DNA of 64,000 bases from Lacisediminihabitans changchengi. GTDB lineage: Bacteria > Actinomycetota > Actinomycetes > Actinomycetales > Microbacteriaceae. Each line of letters begins with the position of its first letter. The stretch's first letter is position 1. The notes under the pieces are model-generated. The model was given only the letters and a program-made list of their open reading frames with translations. It was not told where the DNA came from and did not search any database. The position numbers and the translations under genes are program-made. Of the stretch, positions 58,148 to 64,000 are shown one piece after another. The DNA is taken from positions 186,001 to 250,000 of the forward strand of contig NZ_JAEPES010000001.1 in NCBI RefSeq assembly GCF_016634425.1, read 5' to 3'.

Positions 58148-58426
58148 ATGCTCGGTCTCATCATCAGCATCATCGTCATCGGTCTCATCGCTGGCGCCGT
58201 CGCTCGACTCCTCGTGCCCGGCAAGCAGAACCTCTCCATCGGCATGACGATCGTGCTCGGCATCGTCGGATCGTTCGTCGGCGGCTTCCTCGGCTACCTG
58301 ATCTTCGGCGCCGACCCGTCCGGCGGCTTCTTCCAGCCCGCCGGTATCGTCGGCTCGATCATCGGCGCCATCATCGTGCTGCTGATCTGGATCGCCGTGC
58401 GCGGACGCCGCACGGCCCGTCGCTAG
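58148..58426 (+). CDS. GlsB/YeaQ/YmgE-type stress-response membrane protein
   Basis: A 92-residue integral membrane protein with three helices (about 2-20, 32-52, 64-83) and Gly-rich packing motifs (IAGAVARLLVPGKQN, GIVGSFVGGFLGYLIFG), as in the transglycosylase-associated YeaQ/GlsB family induced by stress in many bacteria. The ATG at 58148 follows AAAGGA. Function in detail is unknown. It is divergent from the LuxR-type regulator, a possible controller, and ends in tandem repeats and a strong terminator. Confidence 0.9.
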   Translation: MLGLIISIIVIGLIAGAVARLLVPGKQNLSIGMTIVLGIVGSFVGGFLGYLIFGADPSGGFFQPAGIVGSIIGAIIVLLIWIAVRGRRTARR

Positions 58427-58462
58427 CCACCAGTCGCTAGCCACCAGCCACTAGCCACCAGC
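58421..58462. repeat. three 14-bp tandem repeats at the GlsB-type stop codon
   Basis: CGCTAGCCACCAGT (58421), CGCTAGCCACCAGC (58435) and CACTAGCCACCAGC (58449). The first contains the gene's TAG stop. Confidence 0.8.
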
Positions 58463-58474
58463 CGCAGACACAGC

Positions 58475-58508
58475 AATGCCCGGTCGACCCCATGGTCGAC
58501 CGGGCATT
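58475..58508. terminator. perfect 15-bp bidirectional terminator
   Basis: AATGCCCGGTCGACC (58475-58489) and GGTCGACCGGGCATT (58494-58508) pair perfectly around CCAT. The AA/TT ends give short T-runs both ways. It separates the convergent GlsB-type and fgd genes. Confidence 0.85.
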
Positions 58509-58524
58509 GTCGTGCAAAGTGGGG

Positions 58525-59547
58525 CTAGCCGAGCGCACGCAGGCGCGGCGCCAGATCGCGCTCGAACAGGTCGAGGAACCGGCGCTGGTCCTGCCCCGGA
58601 GCGTGGAACACGAGGTGGTTCAGCCCGGCGTCGACATACTTCGTGATGTCGGCGACCACGGCATCGGGGTCGTTACCGACGATCCAGCGTGAGGCGACCT
58701 GCTCGATGGGGAGGGCATCCGCTGCCTGCTCCATCTCGATGGGGTCGGTGATGTCGTGCTTCTGCTCCTTGCTCAGCGCCAGCGGTGCCCAGAAGCGCGT
58801 GTTCTCGAGCGCCGTGTCGTAATCGGTGTCGTAGCTGAGCTTGATCTCGATCATCTTGTCGATGTGGTCGGTGTCGCGACCGACCTTGTCGACGCCCTCC
58901 TGCACGGCGGGCAGGAGCTGCTCGGTGTAGAGCTCCATCCCCTTACCGGACGTGCAGATGAAGCCGTCCCCCTCACGCCCGACGTAGCGGGCGACGACCG
59001 GCCCGCCGGCCGCGATGTACACCGGGATGGGGACATCCGGTCGGTCGTAGATGGAGGCACCGTGGGTGGAGTAGTACTCGCCGCGGAAGTCGACGCGGTC
59101 TTCGGTCCAGAGCTGGCGCATCAGGCGGATCGACTCGCGCAGGCGGGCGAAGCGCTCCTTGAAGTCGGGCCAGTCCTGCGGGCCGGCACCACGAAATCCG
59201 GTGGCCACCTCGTTCAGGGCCTCACCGGTGCCGACACCGAGCATGATGCGGCCGGGGTACAGGCAGCCCATGGTGGCGAAGGCCTGGGCGATCACGGCGG
59301 GGTTGTAGCGGAAGGTCGGCGTCATCACTGAGGTGCCGATCTGCACCGTGGAGGTGCGCTCCCCCACCGCGGCCATCCAGCTGAGCGAGAACGGCGCATG
59401 GCCTCCCTCGTGCCGCCACGGCTGGAAATGGTCGCTCACGGCGACGCTCTCCATTCCGTGCCCTTCCGCGGCGACCGCGATCTCGACCAGCTCGCGCGGG
59501 CCGAACTGTTCAGCGGATGCCTTGTAGCCGAGTTTCAGAGGAAGCAT
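58525..59547 (-). CDS. fgd: F420-dependent glucose-6-phosphate dehydrogenase
   Basis: Fgd oxidises glucose 6-phosphate to 6-phosphogluconolactone and reduces F420 to F420H2, feeding reduced deazaflavin to other enzymes. The 340-residue protein starts [17 protein letters not shown], carries the active-site [20 protein letters not shown] (His40 and Trp44 in the mycobacterial numbering), [10 protein letters not shown] with the catalytic Glu, and [17 protein letters not shown], which binds the sugar phosphate. The similarity to mycobacterial Fgd1 is close along the whole length. Minus-strand CACAAT (59554-59559) lies 6 nt before the ATG. Confidence 0.96.
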   Translation of the reverse strand: MLPLKLGYKASAEQFGPRELVEIAVAAEGHGMESVAVSDHFQPWRHEGGHAPFSLSWMAAVGERTSTVQIGTSVMTPTFRYNPAVIAQAFATMGCLYPGRIMLGVGTGEALNEVATGFRGAGPQDWPDFKERFARLRESIRLMRQLWTEDRVDFRGEYYSTHGASIYDRPDVPIPVYIAAGGPVVARYVGREGDGFICTSGKGMELYTEQLLPAVQEGVDKVGRDTDHIDKMIEIKLSYDTDYDTALENTRFWAPLALSKEQKHDITDPIEMEQAADALPIEQVASRWIVGNDPDAVVADITKYVDAGLNHLVFHAPGQDQRRFLDLFERDLAPRLRALG

Positions 59548-59584
59548 GAGTCCATTGTGCTCTCGTCAGGCCCGCAGCGCGGGC

Positions 59585-60067
59585 TCACGCGCTCTGCAGG
59601 AAGTGCGCCACCGCGTGCGGCACATAGGGCGAGACGTCGCCGCCGAGCGCGGCGACCTGGCGCACCAGTGAGCTGGAGACGTGTGCGTGGGCCGGGTCGG
59701 GGAGCATGAAGATGGTCTCGACTCCGGCGAGGTTACGGTTCACGATCGCCATCGGGGTCTCGTAGGCCACGTCGACCTGCGAGCGCACGCCCTTCACCAG
59801 CACGGTGGCGCCGACATCGGTCGCGTAGTCCACCAGCAGTCCGACACTCCACGAGGTGACGACGATGTTCTCGGGCAGGCGGCCCTCGACGATCGAGCGC
59901 TCGATCAGCTCGACGCGCTTGGCGACCGGCAGCAGTGCCGACTTGCTCGGGTTGTGCACCACCAGCACGTGCAGCTCGTCGAAGATGCCGGCCGCACGCT
60001 CGATCACATCCAGGTGACCGAGGGTGATCGGATCGAAGGAACCAGGGACGACGGCGATCCTGCTCAT
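59585..60067 (-). CDS. coaD: phosphopantetheine adenylyltransferase
   Basis: CoaD transfers AMP from ATP to 4'-phosphopantetheine in CoA synthesis. The 160-residue protein has the nucleotidyltransferase loop [20 protein letters not shown] (residues 6-25), the [13 protein letters not shown] segment and [20 protein letters not shown], the ISSTxVR-type motif of the family. The ATG at 60067 is probably leaderless (TAGTCT 6 nt upstream). Confidence 0.96.
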   Translation of the reverse strand: MSRIAVVPGSFDPITLGHLDVIERAAGIFDELHVLVVHNPSKSALLPVAKRVELIERSIVEGRLPENIVVTSWSVGLLVDYATDVGATVLVKGVRSQVDVAYETPMAIVNRNLAGVETIFMLPDPAHAHVSSSLVRQVAALGGDVSPYVPHAVAHFLQSA

Positions 60068-60073
60068 GCGGTC

Positions 60074-60079
60074 AGACTA
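60074..60079 (-). promoter_or_regulatory. -10 box for leaderless coaD transcript
   Basis: Minus-strand TAGTCT, then 6 nt, then the coaD ATG. Confidence 0.5.
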
Positions 60080-60130
60080 TCGGCCCAGCGTTACCACGCT
60101 GTTACCGACGGACGCCAGAATTCCAAACGG

Positions 60131-62317
60131 TCAGTTCTTCGCCAGGAAGTCGCGGCTGGTCTCGTCGAGCCGCCGCGCCAGCGCATCCCGCAACTCGGTG
60201 TGTTTCGCCAGCGACGGATCCGACGACAGGATGCCCGCGGCCAGCTCCCTCGCGTCGGTGATGAGTTCGCCGTCCCGGGCGACCCGCAACAGCCGCAGCG
60301 ACGATCGGCCGCCGGACTGCGTGCTGCCGAGCACGTCGCCCTCGCGCCGCAGCTCCAGGTCTTTCTGCGCGAGCTCGAACCCGTCAAGGGTGGATGCGAC
60401 GGCCTCGACCCGTTCGCGGGCGAGAGTTCCTTCCTCCGCGCGGGTGACCATGAGACAGAGTCCCGGCACCCCGCCCCGGCCCACGCGGCCACGCAGCTGG
60501 TGCAGCTGAGAGACCCCGAAGCGGTCGGCGTCGAGCACGACCATCGTGGACGCATTGGGCACGTCGACCCCGACCTCGATCACCGTGGTGGCGACCAGCA
60601 CGTCGATCTCGCCGGCGGCGTATGCACGCATCGCCGCGTCTTTCTCCTCGCTCGGCATGCGGCCGGTCAGCGGCTCGATGCGGCGACCGGCGAGAAGTGG
60701 ATGCGCGCGCAGCAGGGCCAGCGTGTCGGTGACGTTGGCAATCACGGTCGCTGAGCCTGTCGAAGCGTCGCCGTCCGGCCCTTCGACAAGCTCAGGGTCC
60801 GAAGTGTCGGCCGGGTCGATTGCCGGGCAGACGACGAACACCTGGTGCCCTTTGGCGAGTTCCTCGGCGGAGCGCTCCCAGACGCGGTTCACCCAGCTCG
60901 GCTTCTCGGCGAGGGGCACGACGAAACTCTGGATCGGCGAGCGCCCCCCGGGCAGCTCTGCGATCGTCGACACGTCGAGGTCGCCGAAGACGGTCATGGC
61001 GACCGTACGCGGGATCGGCGTTGCGGTGAGCACCAGCACGTGCGGTGGAGTCGCCCCTTTGCGGCGGAGCGCCTCGCGCTGCTCCACACCGAAGCGGTGC
61101 TGCTCGTCGACGACCACCAGCCCCAAATCGTAGAAGCCCACCGTGTCGCTCATCAGTGCGTGCGTTCCGACGACGATCTGCGCCTGACCGGTGACCGCCG
61201 CGAGCAGCGCTTTCTTGCGGTCGGCCGTCGCGAGCTGACCCGTGATCAGCGTGGGGCGCAACTGCGCTGCGAGGTCGGGACCGAGCGTCTTCACGATCGA
61301 GCGCAGGTGCTGCCCGGCGAGCACCTCGGTGGGCGCAAGCAACGCGGACTGCCCGCCGGAGTCGGCCACCGCGAGCATCGCCCGCAGCGCGACGAGTGTC
61401 TTGCCGGAGCCGACCTCGCCCTGCACGAGCCGGTTCATCGGGGAGGTCGAGCCGAGGTCATCCGCGATCTCCTCGCCGACCCTGATCTGGTCGCCGGTGC
61501 GGGTGAACGGCAGCCGCGCGTCGAAGCGTTCGAGAAAGCCGCCGGGCTTTGGAACACGGGAGACGGATGTCTGCTGCCGCAGAATCGCGCGCTGCTCGAG
61601 CAACGCGGCCTGCAACACGAACGCCTCTTGGAAGCGCAGCGACTTCTGCGCCGCGCGCCAGTCGATCTCCTTCTGCGGGCGGTGGATCAGTTCGAGCGCG
61701 CGCGAGTACGACATCAGTTTGCGCGCGGTGCGCACCTCGAACGGCACCGGGTCGGGCAGCGGCGGCAGGCCATCGAGCACCACGCCGACGGCGGCGGCGA
61801 TCTGCCAGGACGCGATGGTGCCGGTCGCGGCATAGATCGGGATGGGGAGCTCTGCCCACTGCCGGGCCCGCTCATCCGCCGCGCTCGTGTCGCCGTCATC
61901 CGTGTCGGCCGGGAACAGCTCGTAGTCGGGGTGGGCGAGCTGCGGGGTGCCGCGGTACTCGTTGACCTTGCCGGCGAAGATGCCGCGCGAACCGACGCGC
62001 AGCTCGTTCTTGCGCCAGGCCTGGTTGAAGAAGGTGAGCGTGAGCACATCTGTGCCGTCACTGATCGTCACCTCGAGGATGGAGCCTCGCTTGGCCTGCA
62101 TGGTGCGCTCCCGCACGTCGACGACCTCGGCCACGATCGTGACGCTCTCGTCGATGGAGAGTTGGGCGAGGGCCGTCAGCTCACCGCGCAGTGCATAACG
62201 ACGCGGATAGTGGCTGAGCAGGTCGCCGACGGTGGCCAGCCCGAGGCCCTTCTGCAGCGCGGTCGCGGTGCGGGGACCGACGGAGACGCTGAGCTTGGCG
62301 TCGAGCGGGGAGTCCAC
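60131..62317 (-). CDS. recG: ATP-dependent DNA helicase RecG
   Basis: RecG remodels stalled replication forks and Holliday junctions. The 728-residue protein has an N-terminal OB-fold wedge domain (about 55-170), Walker A QGEVGSGKTLVAL, the DEQH box VVVDEQHRFGVEQREAL, LVLTATPIPRT (motif III), and the C-terminal helicase motifs VEVGVDVPNAS and QLHQLRGRVGRG. Unusually, the segment after CPAID carries an inserted PELVEG-type peptide encoded by a palindromic repeat, in frame and probably as a surface loop. GTG 62317 lies 6 nt after TAGCCT, so a leaderless message is likely. Confidence 0.95.
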   Translation of the reverse strand: MDSPLDAKLSVSVGPRTATALQKGLGLATVGDLLSHYPRRYALRGELTALAQLSIDESVTIVAEVVDVRERTMQAKRGSILEVTISDGTDVLTLTFFNQAWRKNELRVGSRGIFAGKVNEYRGTPQLAHPDYELFPADTDDGDTSAADERARQWAELPIPIYAATGTIASWQIAAAVGVVLDGLPPLPDPVPFEVRTARKLMSYSRALELIHRPQKEIDWRAAQKSLRFQEAFVLQAALLEQRAILRQQTSVSRVPKPGGFLERFDARLPFTRTGDQIRVGEEIADDLGSTSPMNRLVQGEVGSGKTLVALRAMLAVADSGGQSALLAPTEVLAGQHLRSIVKTLGPDLAAQLRPTLITGQLATADRKKALLAAVTGQAQIVVGTHALMSDTVGFYDLGLVVVDEQHRFGVEQREALRRKGATPPHVLVLTATPIPRTVAMTVFGDLDVSTIAELPGGRSPIQSFVVPLAEKPSWVNRVWERSAEELAKGHQVFVVCPAIDPADTSDPELVEGPDGDASTGSATVIANVTDTLALLRAHPLLAGRRIEPLTGRMPSEEKDAAMRAYAAGEIDVLVATTVIEVGVDVPNASTMVVLDADRFGVSQLHQLRGRVGRGGVPGLCLMVTRAEEGTLARERVEAVASTLDGFELAQKDLELRREGDVLGSTQSGGRSSLRLLRVARDGELITDARELAAGILSSDPSLAKHTELRDALARRLDETSRDFLAKN
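60751..60795. repeat. palindromic repeat inserted in frame in recG
   Basis: CTGAGCCTGTCGAAG (60751-60765) and CTTCGACAAGCTCAG (60781-60795) are complementary apart from one base, around a 15-nt loop. On the coding strand it encodes PELVEGPDGDASTGSA, a peptide without counterpart in ordinary RecG. A single arm of the same repeat is at 1881-1898. Confidence 0.85.
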
Positions 62318-62323
62318 CCCTTG

Positions 62324-62329
62324 AGGCTA
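62324..62329 (-). promoter_or_regulatory. -10 box for leaderless recG transcript
   Basis: Minus-strand TAGCCT, then 6 nt, then the recG GTG at 62317. Confidence 0.5.
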
Positions 62330-62365
62330 CCTGCGACGACCGACACGCCCGTCATGAGTCGGCAG

Positions 62366-63493
62366 CTATAGCCACTTCTTGCCCTTGAAGATCGAGTAGA
62401 GGGTCACGGCGACGACGAGCATCAGCCCGATCGCGACCGGGTAGCCGAATTCCCACATCAGCTCGGGCATTATTCGAAAGTTCATGCCGTAGATGCCGGA
62501 GATGATCGAGGGGGCGAAGAGGATGGCTGCCCAGGCCGAGATCTTGCGGGCCTCCACCGCCTGCCGGTTGCTCGCCTCGGTGACCCGCTGCATGTCCTCG
62601 TTCTGACGTTGACCGACCAGTGTGCCGTTGACGGTCAGAATGTCGCGCAGCAGGATGCGGAACTCCTCCACCCGATCGGTGATGCTCGCCACGTGGTCGG
62701 CGACGTCGCGCAGATACTGCTGAAGCTCGACCTCGATCTTGTACTTCTCGAACCCTTTGGTCAGGGTGGTCAGGATGTCGACCAGGGGACGCGCGGCGCG
62801 CTCGAAGTCGATCACCTCACGCGACAGCTCGTAGATGCGCCGCGAGACCTGCGGGTCACCGTCGAACACCTGCGTCTCGATCTCATCGATGTCGTTGGCC
62901 AGACCGGCGACCACCGGTGCATAGCCGTCGACCACGGCGTCCAGGATCGCGTAGAGCACCGCCTCGGTGCCGCGCGCGAGCAGCTCCGGTGTCTGCTCCA
63001 GCCGTCGGCGCACGATGCTGAGGTCGGGTGACTCGCTGTGGCGCACGGTGATGACGAAGTTCGGGCCGATGAAGACGTGGAGTTCGCCGAACTCCACCTC
63101 TTCCTCCACCTCCACGTAGCGGGCGGCGCGCAGCACCACGAACAGGGTGTCGCCGTAGCGCTCGATCTTTGGACGCTGATGCGCGACGATCGCGTCCTCC
63201 ACGGCGAGCTCGTGCAGCCCGAACTCGCGGGCGAGCGAGCTGATCTCCTCCGGCGTCGGGCGGTACAGGCCGATCCAGGCCATGGCATCCGGTGCGGCGT
63301 CGAGGGCGGCGTAGGTGTCTGACAGGTTCTTGGGGCTGGCGATGCGCTTGCCGTCGCGGTACACGGCGTCGGCGATGAGGCTCGAGCGATGCTCCGAGCG
63401 CTCGGGCTCGAGCTGGAGTTGCGCTGTCTCGAGGGCGGGCCGCTTCAGCCGCGGGGTGAGCGCGCGAAAGGGCTTGCGGAAGTCTGGTGCCAT
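62366..63493 (-). CDS. CorA-family magnesium/cobalt transporter
   Basis: A 375-residue CorA-type channel. The cytoplasmic N-terminal domain (about 1-310) is mostly helical and acidic; the pore helix ends in the diagnostic IYGMNF, followed by an external MPEL loop and a second helix (GYPVAIGLMLVVAVTLYSIF) with a basic tail (KGKKWL). It imports Mg2+ as a pentamer. ATG 63493 is preferred to 63538 because TACCGT lies 6 nt before it and the extra residues are unlike the family. Confidence 0.92.
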   Translation of the reverse strand: MAPDFRKPFRALTPRLKRPALETAQLQLEPERSEHRSSLIADAVYRDGKRIASPKNLSDTYAALDAAPDAMAWIGLYRPTPEEISSLAREFGLHELAVEDAIVAHQRPKIERYGDTLFVVLRAARYVEVEEEVEFGELHVFIGPNFVITVRHSESPDLSIVRRRLEQTPELLARGTEAVLYAILDAVVDGYAPVVAGLANDIDEIETQVFDGDPQVSRRIYELSREVIDFERAARPLVDILTTLTKGFEKYKIEVELQQYLRDVADHVASITDRVEEFRILLRDILTVNGTLVGQRQNEDMQRVTEASNRQAVEARKISAWAAILFAPSIISGIYGMNFRIMPELMWEFGYPVAIGLMLVVAVTLYSIFKGKKWL

Positions 63494-63499
63494 GCCGCC

Positions 63500-63505
63500 A
63501 CGGTA
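63500..63505 (-). promoter_or_regulatory. -10 box for leaderless corA transcript
   Basis: Minus-strand TACCGT followed by 6 nt and the ATG at 63493. Confidence 0.5.
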
Positions 63506-63554
63506 GACCCGCGGGGTGAACATCCGTCGCTCCCACACGCAATCCTGATGCCGC

Positions 63555-63560
63555 TACCGT
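63555..63560 (+). promoter_or_regulatory. -10 box upstream of rsmD
   Basis: TACCGT lies 7 nt before the rsmD ATG. The intervening GGAGACG could instead act as a ribosome site, so leaderless or leadered expression is possible. Confidence 0.45.
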
Positions 63561-63567
63561 GGAGACG

Positions 63568-64000
63568 ATGACACGCATAATCTCCGGGTTCGCCGGCTCG
63601 ATCACTCTGGGCACTCCGGGCAACGGCACCCGCCCGACCAGCGACCGGGTGCGCGAGGCGATCTTCTCCGCTCTCGACGCCCGCGGAGTGCTCGATGGAG
63701 CCCGCGTGCTCGACCTGTACGCCGGGTCAGGTGCGCTCGGTCTGGAGGCCGCCAGCCGCGGTGCTTCGCGGGTGCTGCTCGTCGAGCGCAGCCTTCCCGC
63801 CACCCAGACCAGCCGCAAGAACGCCGCACTGGTGCTGCGGCAGGCACCGAAAGGGTCGACCCTCACGATCGACGTGAGCAGCCAGCCGGTGCAGTCGTTC
63901 CTGTCGTCGAATCTGGCGGAGTGGGATGTCGTCATGCTCGACCCGCCGTACGACCTGGGCGAGATCGAGCTCATGCACAATCTCGCGGTGCTGGTGCCGC
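63568..64000 (+). CDS. rsmD: 16S rRNA (guanine-N2)-methyltransferase RsmD, N-terminal part
   Basis: The gene runs off the right edge; 144 residues are present. RsmD methylates G966 of 16S rRNA. It begins TRIISGFAGSITLGTPGNGTRPTSDRVREAIFSAL, with the SAM-binding VLDLYAGSGALGLEAASRGA (motif I) and the catalytic DPPYDLGEIE (motif IV). Its start is divergent from corA. In many actinobacteria rsmD is close to coaD and recG, as here. Confidence 0.95.
   Translation, partial: MTRIISGFAGSITLGTPGNGTRPTSDRVREAIFSALDARGVLDGARVLDLYAGSGALGLEAASRGASRVLLVERSLPATQTSRKNAALVLRQAPKGSTLTIDVSSQPVQSFLSSNLAEWDVVMLDPPYDLGEIELMHNLAVLVP

Noticed and set aside
1-64000. rRNA, tRNA, transposase, integrase, prophage or plasmid replication genes
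   Set aside because: I looked for these on both strands and saw no convincing example. A tRNA or small RNA without obvious hallmarks could be missed by eye; a covariance-model search would settle it.

Overview
This is a continuous piece of a high-GC actinobacterial chromosome, most likely from the Microbacteriaceae (Micrococcales). The reasons are the GC-rich third positions, frequent GTG starts, a DUF222/HNH nuclease, an FbiC fusion protein, an F420-dependent glucose-6-phosphate dehydrogenase, and many genes that look leaderless. The genus is not identified. No rRNA, tRNA, CRISPR array, transposase, integrase or phage gene was seen. The window is dense, and no gap exceeds about 300 bases.

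Layout. 1-4.6 kb: the end of an aldo/keto reductase, a DUF222/HNH nuclease, a gamma-carbonic anhydrase, a small membrane protein, ftsY and an SGNH-like protein. 4.6-8.1 kb: smc. 8.3-11.8 kb: a two-gene ABC exporter followed by a NarL-type two-component pair. 11.9-15.7 kb: a double GNAT acetyltransferase, then a secreted protein facing an OmpR/HisKA two-component pair across a shared control region. 15.8-18.3 kb: mutM, rnc, rpmF and the DUF177 gene. 18.4-28.5 kb: a reductive pyrimidine or hydantoin catabolic cluster (nitrilase-type amidohydrolase, dihydropyrimidinase, LLM oxidoreductase, ABC importer, class III aminotransferase) with a divergent MocR/GabR-type regulator. 28.5-34.9 kb: an MFS exporter with an ArsR-like regulator, then a transglutaminase/DUF58/MoxR cluster. 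35.1-46.1 kb: a ten-gene, mostly overlapping operon joining a dipeptide-type ABC importer to an amidohydrolase, a DUF885 protein, a TIGR04076-like protein and two LLM oxidoreductases. 46.2-49.5 kb: an NTF2-like protein, an Lrp regulator, a class I aminotransferase and an HpcH-type aldolase. 49.7-59.5 kb: an F420 island (cofD, fbiC, cofC, cofE, another LLM enzyme, fgd), interrupted by a leader-peptide/88-residue gene, a broken SRPBCC gene, a LuxR-type regulator and a GlsB-type membrane protein. 59.6-64 kb: coaD, recG, corA and the start of rsmD.

How it fits together. The window encodes four F420 biosynthesis proteins, the F420-reducing Fgd, and four further LLM-family proteins that could use F420H2. 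Two of those sit in the dipeptide-importer operon and one in the pyrimidine cluster. The pyrimidine cluster has no recognisable dihydropyrimidine dehydrogenase, so its LLM protein is a candidate for the missing reductive step.

Two themes run through the non-coding DNA. First, many start codons lie 6-7 nt after a TAnnnT-like box, as expected for leaderless transcripts. Second, short duplications and palindromic repeats cluster at gene ends. Several genes take their stop codon from a repeat, one repeat is read in frame inside recG, and two tandem duplications have remodelled gene junctions in the importer operon.
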